64,000 bases of DNA from Phytobacter palmae (GTDB lineage Bacteria; Pseudomonadota; Gammaproteobacteria; Enterobacterales; Enterobacteriaceae). The translations under genes and the position numbers were made by a program. Positions within the stretch are counted from its first letter, which is position 1. Each line of letters starts with the position of its first letter. A model generated the notes under the pieces. That model ran no database searches. It was not told the DNA's origin and saw only the letters and a program-made list of their open reading frames with translations. Shown piece by piece: positions 46,148 to 54,575 of this stretch. The stretch covers positions 248,001 to 312,000 of the forward strand of contig FONB01000005.1 in the NCBI GenBank assembly GCA_900112785.1. Direction: 5' to 3'.

Positions 46148-47530
46148 TTATGCTTTCACTACGGCCTTACTTTTATCCAGTAAAAAAGGACGCAAATACC
46201 CGACGGTGTTTGACAATAAAATGACCTCAACTGGCAGATCTATTTTCAACACTTCGGTGACATACTGGCGACGCGCCTGCATACGTGCCCATACCTGCGG
46301 ATACGCCCGCGCCAGTTCATCGCGTAGCGCCTCATCGGCCAGGCCAACGGTATCTTCAATGCTACAACCGCCATAACCCGCCACCGAGGGAATAATATCA
46401 ATTTGCAGCAACATGCCACTTTCCAGACGCGCCGCAGAACCGGGGTAAACCGGCGAGCTAAGCCACTCTTCATCGGCAACCAGATGACCGGGATTGAGAT
46501 GCCAGTGCCAGCGATCTTTCGGTAACACCGACTCAATCAGACGGTAGACCTCCGCGCCCGTCACGCCCGGGCGGATAAACTCAAGCCATTTGACCACAGC
46601 GTGATAGTAGGGAATGGCTACACGGGGCAGGTAATCGGCAACCGGCGCCGCCAGTTCATTTTCACTGGCAACAACGTAGGCCGAGCGGCTGGTTAACCCG
46701 CCTTTGTAACCGACGGTCAGGGAAAACTTATCGCCGCGAGCGATGACCTTATCCGTTGGGTACAGACAGGCGTGAGCAAAGCGGTCGCCGGTTGCCGCAA
46801 TCATCACCACGTTGTTGGGTTGCCCCCACCCCGCCAGATGATGACCAATCTCTTTTTCACGCCGCGCTGGCTCCACGGCATTGAGCGCCGTAAGCAACCG
46901 GGTGGATGCGAGATTTGCGCCATATTCATAAAAAGCGATTTCGCAGGCGCTGTTAAGCCGCCGTACCCCCTGCTCAGGAGAGATAAACAGTCCGGTGGCA
47001 TTGCGCACCCTTTCCCGCCCGCCTGCCGCGCTGAACACCGCATCGAGAATAAACGCCGGAACATCAAACAGCGCTGAATGACCTGTGAATAATTTCCAGC
47101 CCACGACACCCACGCAGGACGCGTCGCTGATACCGCACGAGGCGAGCAACCCGGCCAGCGGCGTATCCCCTTCCATTGGCTGGTTGGGTAAGGAGAAGAG
47201 CGGCGTATGCAGACATCTGCCGCCGTTACGCGCATGGGGCACCAGCTTGAGGTTCTCATTACCCATGATGTAGCTCAGCTCGCCTCCGGCATTCACCACC
47301 AGCAGCGCTTCCTCAAAACGGGGAATAAACCCGGCAAGATATTCAAAATTGGCGCCGTGCTCTTTGTCGGCATAGATAACCAGATGGGTAAAACCGCTGG
47401 CCTGCATCGCCAGCAGGACATTACGCAACCGCTGTTTCATGGTCTCGTCAGAAAGGACGGGGTAAGCAATATCCGGGTAGGTTTGCGGCGCAGGTATTGT
47501 CTGCAGGTGATAGCGCGGAACCGTTGTCAT
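46148..47530 (-). CDS. M24-family (Xaa-Pro peptidase/creatinase-like) protein
   Basis: This 460-residue cytosolic protein has a creatinase-type N-terminal domain (about 20-180; MKQRLRNVLLAMQASGFTHLVIY) and a C-terminal pita-bread M24 domain. In metal-dependent M24 enzymes two aspartates stand where this protein has SLTVGYKGGLTSRS (about residues 270-283), and here both are missing. One glutamate is also replaced by aspartate in LLQIDIIP, while SIEDTV keeps the last one. It is therefore more likely a creatinase-like amidinohydrolase or a non-metal relative than a true aminopeptidase. The ATG at 47530 has AAGGA upstream. It lies 40 bases after a LysR gene and beside a divergent transporter-amidase pair, which suggests hydrolysis of an imported C-N compound. 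Confidence 0.82.
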   Translation of the reverse strand: MTTVPRYHLQTIPAPQTYPDIAYPVLSDETMKQRLRNVLLAMQASGFTHLVIYADKEHGANFEYLAGFIPRFEEALLVVNAGGELSYIMGNENLKLVPHARNGGRCLHTPLFSLPNQPMEGDTPLAGLLASCGISDASCVGVVGWKLFTGHSALFDVPAFILDAVFSAAGGRERVRNATGLFISPEQGVRRLNSACEIAFYEYGANLASTRLLTALNAVEPARREKEIGHHLAGWGQPNNVVMIAATGDRFAHACLYPTDKVIARGDKFSLTVGYKGGLTSRSAYVVASENELAAPVADYLPRVAIPYYHAVVKWLEFIRPGVTGAEVYRLIESVLPKDRWHWHLNPGHLVADEEWLSSPVYPGSAARLESGMLLQIDIIPSVAGYGGCSIEDTVGLADEALRDELARAYPQVWARMQARRQYVTEVLKIDLPVEVILLSNTVGYLRPFLLDKSKAVVKA

Positions 47531-47570
47531 GGCGTCATTCCTTATGCGGCGGGAAAAGATCCTGATTGCT

Positions 47571-48488
47571 CTACGCCGTTGTGTTGACCAGAGCATTCTG
47601 ACCATCAATACGTTGCGACAACATATCATGGAACAGACGGGTCGCCATGGATAACGTCCGTTGACGGGGTAAACAGAGATCGACCTTCACTTTGCCCATT
47701 AAGGGATCGGCCAGCGGTACCGCCACAAACATTGCCTGGCTGTCCCTCTCCTGCTGATGTAGCTGAGGCAAAATAAGCAGCGTCCTGCCCTGCAGTGCCA
47801 GCGTCTTTTGCACCTCCATCGAGCTGGTAATAAAGCGCATATCAAAATGGACGGCTTCGCGTCTGGCTGCAGACTCCAGTAACTGGCGCACGGCATAGTT
47901 GGCGGGGGGAATGGCAATCGGATGGGCGGCAATCTCTTTCAGGGTCAGCCGCGACTTCGTCGCCAGCGGGTGATGGGCCGCCATCAGCACCTTGTGCTCC
48001 AGATGACAACAATGCGTCACCTGAATCTCCGCGCTGACCGGCGTGTAAAAGGCCAGCGCAACATCAGCATGTCCACTAATAAGCTGTTCGGCAATATAAG
48101 GGGCGCTGCCGGTGTCAATTTCAAACGACACCTCCGGGTTATGCTGACCAAACGCTGCAATGACAGGGGCGATAAACAGCGCCACCAGGCTCTCGGCGGC
48201 GCATATTTTTACCGTACCGGAAACCACGCTGCGCCTGGAGGTAATGCGCGCCTTCACCGACTCCAGCTCCCGCAATGTGGCGTCCACCGCCTGCGCCAGT
48301 AACTCCCCTTCGCGGGTCAGTTTAATACCGCGCGGGCCCCGTTCAATCAATTGGGCGCCATAATAGTGTTCCAGAATATCGATTTGCCGCGTCACGGCTC
48401 CTGGCGCGACAAATAACTTATCAGCAGCTTCACGAAAAGAAGCAGACTTTGCGACCTGACTAAAATATTTCAGCGCCCGTAATTGCAT
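47571..48488 (-). CDS. LysR-family transcriptional regulator
   Basis: This 305-residue regulator has an N-terminal LysR winged helix (residues 1-60; ALKYFSQVAKSASFREAADKLFVAPGAVTRQIDILE) and a C-terminal periplasmic-binding-like sensor. It is divergent from the MHS transporter and amidase genes and upstream of the M24-like gene, so it very likely activates this group when an inducer is present. The inducer is unknown. Confidence 0.9.
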   Translation of the reverse strand: MQLRALKYFSQVAKSASFREAADKLFVAPGAVTRQIDILEHYYGAQLIERGPRGIKLTREGELLAQAVDATLRELESVKARITSRRSVVSGTVKICAAESLVALFIAPVIAAFGQHNPEVSFEIDTGSAPYIAEQLISGHADVALAFYTPVSAEIQVTHCCHLEHKVLMAAHHPLATKSRLTLKEIAAHPIAIPPANYAVRQLLESAARREAVHFDMRFITSSMEVQKTLALQGRTLLILPQLHQQERDSQAMFVAVPLADPLMGKVKVDLCLPRQRTLSMATRLFHDMLSQRIDGQNALVNTTA

Positions 48489-48974
48489 TGTCTCTCCCGC
48501 TGGATGAAACCCTTGCTGCGACCTTATTACGCCTGAGAAATATTGGCAAACATCACCATAATGACTGTGCTATTGCACCCTTAGTAAGCACAGAGCGCCA
48601 TTTCTGTGCATTCACTCATCCATTTTCACAAGCCCATACCCTGTAATGGGCTCTCTATGCGGCATAACCTGTCAATAACCGCCGTTTTATTTTGGCGCGT
48701 ATTTACCCAACCAGGCACATTTTAAGTGCACCCGCTGACGCGTATATTTACCGGCGCAAAATTGTAATTTCGGGTTTAATTATAATTTGCAATATATACA
48801 ATGATTTATATTAAATCATATTATTTTCTTATTCATTCACTCTGTCGTCAGTGCCTACTTTTTTTAAACACTGACCTCGCCTTATTGTGATAGTGGGCGG
48901 ATCTGCGCCCTGTTATATGTCTGCTATGTCTTTTCACCTTTCATTCGCCTGAACATATTGAGGAAGGCCATACG
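48489..48974. promoter_or_regulatory. Divergent LysR/transporter promoter region
   Basis: The 486 bases between the LysR gene and the transporter are AT-rich near the middle. ATGATTTA at 48801-48808 and TAAATCAT at 48812-48819 form a perfect dyad with a three-base centre that satisfies the T-N11-A rule of LysR sites. A hairpin AGCCCAT/ATGGGCT lies at 48631-48652. GAGGAAGG precedes the transporter start. No gene is seen. Confidence 0.4.
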
Positions 48975-50321
48975 ATGACAAACGAAATAAGTCATAGCGC
49001 TTCAAAACCAAAAGCATCGCGCAAAGAAGTCGTTGCTGTTGTGCTTGGCGCTGCGGTTGAGTTTTTCGATTTCAGTGCTTATGCCACCTTTGCCGTGATG
49101 ATCGGTAATATTTTCTTCCCCTCAGATAACCCCTTTACCAGCCTTTTATTGTCAGTCTCTGTTTTCGGTATCGGTTTTATTGTCCGCCCGCTTGGCGCCA
49201 TATTTATTGGCAGCTATGCCGACCGCGTGGGGCGTAAACCGGCAATGCTACTCACTATGGTCTTTATGACCATCGGCACCGGCGGGCTGGTCTTCCTGCC
49301 CGGCTATGAAACCATTGGAATGGCGGCCCCTGTCCTGCTGGTGCTTGTTCGCATGCTGCAAGGGTTGGCCTGGGGCGGCGAAGCAGGTCCGGCGACAACG
49401 TTTATTATGGAGGCTGCGCCGCAAGGCAAACGGGCGTTCTACACCAGCTGGCAAATCGTCGCGCAGGGGCTGGCGGGGATCAGCGCTGGCGTGATTGGTT
49501 ATACCCTGACAGTCATCCTGACGCCGGAGCAACTCTCCGCCTGGGGCTGGCGTGTGCCTTTCGCGTTTGGACTGATAATCCTGCCCATTGCCATCTACCT
49601 GCGCCGTAACCTTAACGAGACGTTCACCAGCGAGAACAGCGCCGCCAGTAACTCCACCGGCAGCCTGCTCGGTGAGGTGATGCGTAACTACCGCGGTCTG
49701 ATTCTGGTGGGCATTTTTATTCTTTCAGGCAGTACCATCACGCAATATTTTCTCAATTACATGACCACTTATGCCCTCAAAGAGCTGGCCTTTGCGCCGG
49801 GTACGGCGATGGTGTCGACCATTCTTATCGGCGTGTGCGTGGTGGTCTTTTCGCTGGTGGGTGGCTGGATGGCAGATCGCTTCGGGCGCAAGATAACCAT
49901 CATCGCGCCGCGCCTGATTCTGCTGCTCCTGCTGCTACCGGGCCTTGAGATGATCAATGCCTGGCGCAGTGAAGGTGTTTTCTTTGCCATCATCACCCTC
50001 TTTGCCGCGCTGCAATGTATCAGCGGCTCCGGCGTGCTGGTGGTACTGTGCGAAAACTTCCCGCGCTATATCCGCTCAACCGGTTTTTCCATCGCGTTTG
50101 CCTTCGGTATCACGCTGTTTGGCGGGACGGCGCAAATTGTCTTTTCGTGGCTGATTAAATGGACTGGTGATCCGGTCTCCCCAGGCTACTACCTTATCGC
50201 CGCCAATATCCTCTGCCTCGTGGCGACGTTGATGCTTAAAGAACGCATCCCCCATAACGCCACCCGCCGCATTAAAGCGCCGCAGGGCAAAATCCAGTTT
50301 GCGAAGGAGAAATCACAATGA
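48975..50321 (+). CDS. MHS-type MFS transporter
   Basis: This inner-membrane transporter of 448 residues with twelve predicted membrane segments belongs to the metabolite:H+ symporter branch (ShiA/ProP/KgtP-like). GSYADRVGRKPAML after segment 2 and GGWMADRFGRKITI after segment 8 are the major-facilitator motifs, and VEFFDFSAYATFAVMIGNIFFP is the usual MHS first helix. The stop overlaps the amidase start (ATGA), so it probably imports the amidase's substrate or a product of it. Confidence 0.92.
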   Translation: MTNEISHSASKPKASRKEVVAVVLGAAVEFFDFSAYATFAVMIGNIFFPSDNPFTSLLLSVSVFGIGFIVRPLGAIFIGSYADRVGRKPAMLLTMVFMTIGTGGLVFLPGYETIGMAAPVLLVLVRMLQGLAWGGEAGPATTFIMEAAPQGKRAFYTSWQIVAQGLAGISAGVIGYTLTVILTPEQLSAWGWRVPFAFGLIILPIAIYLRRNLNETFTSENSAASNSTGSLLGEVMRNYRGLILVGIFILSGSTITQYFLNYMTTYALKELAFAPGTAMVSTILIGVCVVVFSLVGGWMADRFGRKITIIAPRLILLLLLLPGLEMINAWRSEGVFFAIITLFAALQCISGSGVLVVLCENFPRYIRSTGFSIAFAFGITLFGGTAQIVFSWLIKWTGDPVSPGYYLIAANILCLVATLMLKERIPHNATRRIKAPQGKIQFAKEKSQ

Positions 50322-51790
50322 ACACCGTACTGAGCTGGGAGGAGTGGGCCGCCTGCGACGCCACCGCGCTGGCAGAACTGGTTGGGCGCGGCGAGGTCAG
50401 CGCCCGCGAGCTGGCCCTGCAGGCACAGGCTGCGACGCAGCGGGTTAACCCGCAAATCAGTGCTGTTGTGGAGCTGTTTGATGATGCCATCGACCAGCCG
50501 GAAATCGACGGCACCTGTCTTGAGGGGCCATTTAAGGGCGTTCCTTTCTTGATGAAAGACTTAGGACCAGGGATAAAGGGGCGTTTACAGGAGCAGGGCT
50601 CCGCATTTTTGCGCGGCAATCGACCGACCGAAGACGCCTTTTTGACCACGCAAATTCGCCATGCCGGGCTTAATATTATCGGCCGCAGCGCCACGCCGGA
50701 GTTTGGCGTCTGCGGATCGGCGGAAAACCCGGCTATTTACGTAACGCGCAGCCCGTGGAACACGCAATACACCACCTTCGGCTCCTCCGCAGGCGCCTGC
50801 GCTTCGGTGGCCGCCGGAATTATTCCCCTCGCCCACGCCACCGATGGCGGCGGTTCCATTCGCATTCCGGCGGGGTCCAATGGCCTTATCGGTCTGAAAA
50901 GTAGCCGGGGAGTCTTCTCCATTGGCCCGGCGCTGTCGGATATCACCGGTTATGTCTCAACGCAAGGTTGTGTAAGTCGCAGCGTGCGCGACACGGCGCG
51001 CTTTGTCGACAGTTGCCGGGGCGGCGCGCCAGGGGAGTTTATGCCTTACTGGCAACCCCCGCAGACATGTAGCGAGATGATCACCAGCGATCCGGCGCCG
51101 CTGCGCATTGCCGTGTCTCATGAGTGGGGGAATTACCGCTCGACGCCGCACTTTGTTGCGGAGCTGGAAAAAACGACGCGTCTGCTTGAGGAGCTGGGGC
51201 ATCAGGTGGAATGGGTGACGCCAGACATCCCGTTTGAAGAGGCGTTTGCCGCGCAGACTGCCTGTTATATCAGCAACTTTGCACAATTTATTCAGCGGCT
51301 GCTGGAAAAATACAATCTTAGCGCCCCGCCGGAAGATAAAGTCGAACCGATGAATATCCGCATCTGGCAAAAAGGGATAAATATGTCCTATAGCGAGCGC
51401 TGGAAAATGCAGGATGCGTTTAACCAGATCTCCCGCAAACTGGGGGCATTTTTCCAGACATGGGATCTGATCCTGACGCCGACATTTTCTAAACCTACGC
51501 CTCTGCTCGGTGAGAAAAAGTACCTGACGCTCAGCGATAACCCGGACGTCATGGATTGGTTCTATTCGCTGTGGGATATCTTCTCCTACACCCCGCTCGC
51601 CAGTTTAACCGGCACACCGGGCATCTCGTTGCCGCTGGCCTGGCAACAATCCGGGCTGCCGCTCGGGATGCATTTCCAGACGCGCCAGGGTAACGATGGG
51701 CTGCTGTTACAACTGGCGGCCCAGCTTGAGCGCGCATCCGGCGGGCGGTTTATCAGCAACACCACGCCGCAGGTGCACGTCACGCGTTAA
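50318..51790 (+). CDS. Amidase-signature family amidase
   Basis: This 490-residue cytosolic hydrolase of the amidase signature family has the catalytic triad Lys80 (PFLMKDLG), cis-Ser156 (FGSSAGACAS) and nucleophile Ser180 (DGGGSIRIPAG). The spacing matches known members. The C-terminal TGTPGISLPLAW is also typical. It is too far from GatA in the substrate-loop region to be the tRNA amidotransferase, and no gatB or gatC is nearby. Together with the transporter, LysR regulator and M24-like protein it probably degrades an exogenous amide. The substrate is unknown. Confidence 0.92.
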   Translation: MNTVLSWEEWAACDATALAELVGRGEVSARELALQAQAATQRVNPQISAVVELFDDAIDQPEIDGTCLEGPFKGVPFLMKDLGPGIKGRLQEQGSAFLRGNRPTEDAFLTTQIRHAGLNIIGRSATPEFGVCGSAENPAIYVTRSPWNTQYTTFGSSAGACASVAAGIIPLAHATDGGGSIRIPAGSNGLIGLKSSRGVFSIGPALSDITGYVSTQGCVSRSVRDTARFVDSCRGGAPGEFMPYWQPPQTCSEMITSDPAPLRIAVSHEWGNYRSTPHFVAELEKTTRLLEELGHQVEWVTPDIPFEEAFAAQTACYISNFAQFIQRLLEKYNLSAPPEDKVEPMNIRIWQKGINMSYSERWKMQDAFNQISRKLGAFFQTWDLILTPTFSKPTPLLGEKKYLTLSDNPDVMDWFYSLWDIFSYTPLASLTGTPGISLPLAWQQSGLPLGMHFQTRQGNDGLLLQLAAQLERASGGRFISNTTPQVHVTR

Positions 51791-51811
51791 CACCGGACCG
51801 GTAAATCAAAT

Positions 51812-51840
51812 GGCCGGAGCGCATCACTGCCGCTCCGGCC
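51812..51840 (+). terminator. Hairpin terminator after amidase
   Basis: GGCCGGAGCG at 51812-51821 and CGCTCCGGCC at 51831-51840 form a perfect ten-base stem with a nine-base loop, 22 bases after the amidase stop. The following bases are only mildly T-rich. Confidence 0.6.
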
Positions 51841-51928
51841 TGAATCAATTTGAAAAGCAGAGCTTTTTTATTCAAGTATTTATTATTGTTTTGGTGAGTT
51901 ATCCCCTATAAGCTCGCATCTGGTAGAA

Positions 51929-52858
51929 TCAATTAATATTATCTCTTTTAAGACCATTTATTTGATTATTGATCCCCAATAATAGTTTACCCAATAAATA
52001 CTGCGTGTATTCCTCCGCATCAAATCGAATAATCGTTGCCTCACTGATTTTTTCAAAATAGGGAATCCCTGTTTCTTTTGCATACAAATACTCCAATTTA
52101 CTTTTCGCAAATGTTGCAGCTTCAAATGCGACAAGTTCATAGCGCTCTTTAATCAAAAAAGTCTCAATTGACTTATTAGTACGATCACATAAAGTATCAA
52201 CATTGGTATTTACAATAAGTCCTTCCGGGGCAGCACATACATCTTTTTCAAGATTTACCACCCCGCGCACATGAGAAAAACTAAAACTAATGTTTTCATC
52301 ATCCCATAAGGGATTCAAATGCGGGATTTTAAAAAAATCCTTTTTCCCTTTCAGATTTGAATTGCATGTATAGCAACTAGGTACAAGATTATTTAATGAA
52401 AGAGCCAAATGCGGATAGTCATCTTTACTGTAATAATGGTCTAATGTTGGCCTAAACCCTCTTCTTCCAGCTTGCAAAGTAAAAGCATATGATTGGTTGC
52501 AGTAAGGACAAGTACGGGTTAGTGAATCTTTACAAAGTTCATAAGCATTCCAGTCACCGTTTTTTTTGACAAAATTATCATAGTCAAATATAGATCTTAT
52601 TTTTTTAATGAACCCTTGGCGATTTATTTCATCATTGAATGAATTCAAATAATCATTGTAAATAGATATGGACAATAAAATATCATCCCTCCCTGAGATG
52701 ATCAAATAATGCGTAACTTCCTCCAGAAATTGTACAACCTTACTTTCAACAAGCAATGTACGATCAAGTTTTAAAATCTTAGCGCTAACCAAATCAAACA
52801 AAAATTTAGCATGCTTATTTTCCGCCTTGCGCCAATTATTTACTATTGAAATTATCAT
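51929..52858 (-). CDS. ptuB: HNH endonuclease of a Septu-like defence system
   Basis: This 309-residue protein has a treble-clef HNH nuclease core: CPYC at 117-120, DH at 140-141 (the HNH histidine), asparagines at 156-157, and CYTCN at 162-166 followed by GKKD. This matches the TIGR02646/PtuB-like nucleases. The stop end faces the amidase. Its start overlaps the ATPase gene upstream by four bases (52855-52858), so both are translated together. In Septu the nuclease cuts DNA when the ATPase complex is activated by infection. The gene is markedly AT-rich compared with the amidase and nifJ on either side, a sign of recent transfer. The HNH call is firm; the system name is inferred from the pair. 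Confidence 0.8.
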   Translation of the reverse strand: MIISIVNNWRKAENKHAKFLFDLVSAKILKLDRTLLVESKVVQFLEEVTHYLIISGRDDILLSISIYNDYLNSFNDEINRQGFIKKIRSIFDYDNFVKKNGDWNAYELCKDSLTRTCPYCNQSYAFTLQAGRRGFRPTLDHYYSKDDYPHLALSLNNLVPSCYTCNSNLKGKKDFFKIPHLNPLWDDENISFSFSHVRGVVNLEKDVCAAPEGLIVNTNVDTLCDRTNKSIETFLIKERYELVAFEAATFAKSKLEYLYAKETGIPYFEKISEATIIRFDAEEYTQYLLGKLLLGINNQINGLKRDNIN

Positions 52859-54396
52859 AATTCCCCCCCCGAAGATTTACTCTGTAATAAAAGCCTCTGC
52901 AACTCAGTACGAATAATATTATTATCTATTCTAGATATTAAGATGCGATCTTGTTCAGACACTTTATTATTTGAGATTCTATCGATTATTCCGTTTATTT
53001 TTTGAGAGGCAAATTCACCGATTGAATTTGCATTGAATGAATTGGAAAGCAATGAAAACAAAGGCGCAGCGAATCCTGATAATGTTTGTTGGTCAGTGTT
53101 GTCCAATCGGCATATGAAATTACTAGGCACATCAGTAGCCAGCAGGGGGGAGTGACTTGCCAAAATAACCTGCAATTCATCTATTTCCAATGAGACCTTT
53201 AATTTTCCCAACAATTTATTCAATGTAGAAATATATTTTTGTTGCCATCTCAAATGTAAAAAAGCATCACCTTCATCAATTAATAACAGGATTGATTTTT
53301 TCTTTTTACCATGAAGTGATGTTATTGCCTCAGAAATCTTTACTAATTGATATAATAATGCCAGCTCTCCGGAGCTCATTCCAGAAAATTCAAAATTAAT
53401 TATATCTTTAAGTTCTGGATTTTCTACAGTAGCATTGTCATTGTAAGGATCTATATCACTTAAAAAACTTGCATAATAGCCATTATTGAAGTCGCCAAAG
53501 TAAATTATGTCATCCTTGACTCCTGTTCTTTCAAGGAAAGTCAACAATGACTTTGCTTTATCAAGCATAACTACAGAATCAGATGAAGATTTAAATGTCC
53601 TTTTGGGAGATAAAGAAAAAAACTCGGCTAATAATGCAATAATAACACTTTTAGACGTTTTCTTTTTTAGCACACAATACTCTATGAGTGTTAAGACTGA
53701 AAAAACAACAGTATCGCCATAATTAGAGCGAAGGAATCCCTCTAAAAGTCGGGCTGACGTGCTAATAATTTCATCAATACGTTTCTGTATATCAATAATA
53801 ATTACGCTATTGTTTCCCTCAGCTATTTCACTCCGATTGTCTTTTATTCTTTGAACATCTTTCCTCAATTGCGGCACTTGAAACAATAATTCAGTCCCAG
53901 GTAAACCCTCTGGACATTCGATATTTTTCGATGCGATAAGGTCCAGGATGACATTTAGAGCTCGAGTGTAATTTGTTCTCCTTGACACTTCTCCATGTGG
54001 AGTAATTCCGAATTCATCTAAGATTGATTTATGATCAATAATACTCTGCATGTCATTACGTATGCTTAGCTTGGGAGAAGCATTAATAAAATTCGCTGTT
54101 CTGGCGTTAATTTTTGCTCTATATGGTAATGGAGTAAAATAGACAACCCCCCAACTTGAAAGGTCATAATTCATTAATTCCACTCCATCAACATCATAAA
54201 TCCTACAACCATCGTGATAATATCGATCTTTAAACGAAGTGAATTTTTCAATTATATCACAAAGCATTCGAGTTTTTCCCGAACCATTTTCACCAATCAG
54301 AAGAGATAAGGAGTCTATGTTATAAATATTAGATAATCCTGATATAGAATCATGCAGTAAAATCTCCCTATCAGAAATTCGTATTTTACTCAACAT
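52855..54396 (-). CDS. ptuA: AAA ATPase of a Septu-like defence system
   Basis: This 513-residue ATPase of the SMC/OLD-related AAA15 type has Walker A GENGSGKT at residues 35-42 and an ABC-like signature GMSSGELALL near residue 345. Walker B LLLIDEGDAFLH lies near residue 366, and the switch histidine is in ILASHSPLLATD. The long middle insertion is helical. There is no transmembrane part and no Toprim domain. It is encoded directly upstream of an HNH nuclease with a four-base overlap, the arrangement of Septu PtuA-PtuB. Related ATPase-HNH pairs exist in some retron and Gabija-like systems, but no reverse transcriptase or helicase is present here. Codon use is strongly AT-biased. Confidence 0.82.
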   Translation of the reverse strand: MLSKIRISDREILLHDSISGLSNIYNIDSLSLLIGENGSGKTRMLCDIIEKFTSFKDRYYHDGCRIYDVDGVELMNYDLSSWGVVYFTPLPYRAKINARTANFINASPKLSIRNDMQSIIDHKSILDEFGITPHGEVSRRTNYTRALNVILDLIASKNIECPEGLPGTELLFQVPQLRKDVQRIKDNRSEIAEGNNSVIIIDIQKRIDEIISTSARLLEGFLRSNYGDTVVFSVLTLIEYCVLKKKTSKSVIIALLAEFFSLSPKRTFKSSSDSVVMLDKAKSLLTFLERTGVKDDIIYFGDFNNGYYASFLSDIDPYNDNATVENPELKDIINFEFSGMSSGELALLYQLVKISEAITSLHGKKKKSILLLIDEGDAFLHLRWQQKYISTLNKLLGKLKVSLEIDELQVILASHSPLLATDVPSNFICRLDNTDQQTLSGFAAPLFSLLSNSFNANSIGEFASQKINGIIDRISNNKVSEQDRILISRIDNNIIRTELQRLLLQSKSSGGEL

Positions 54397-54541
54397 TTTT
54401 CATCATCCTGTGAATAGCATGTGATTAAATAAAAAACACCTCTATTTAGCCACTTATATAAGAAATCACAAGATTTCAGGATTCTTTTTTTCAATTTTGA
54501 AAATACAAAATTCAAATGTAATCGCTACTTATCTTTATTAA

Positions 54542-54565
54542 CCCGGCAAGCTATAGCCTGCCGGG
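54542..54565 (-). terminator. Terminator of nifJ
   Basis: On the minus strand CCCGGCA and TGCCGGG (outer ends 54565 and 54542) close a stem that extends inside through GGC/GCT around a TATA loop. It begins 10 bases after the nifJ stop and is followed by TTAATAAAG. Confidence 0.65.
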
Positions 54566-54575
54566 CTTCTTTACC

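Noticed and set aside
51929-54396. Retron or Gabija system
   Set aside because: No reverse transcriptase, no msr-msd-like repeat structure and no UvrD-type helicase were found beside the ATPase-HNH pair.
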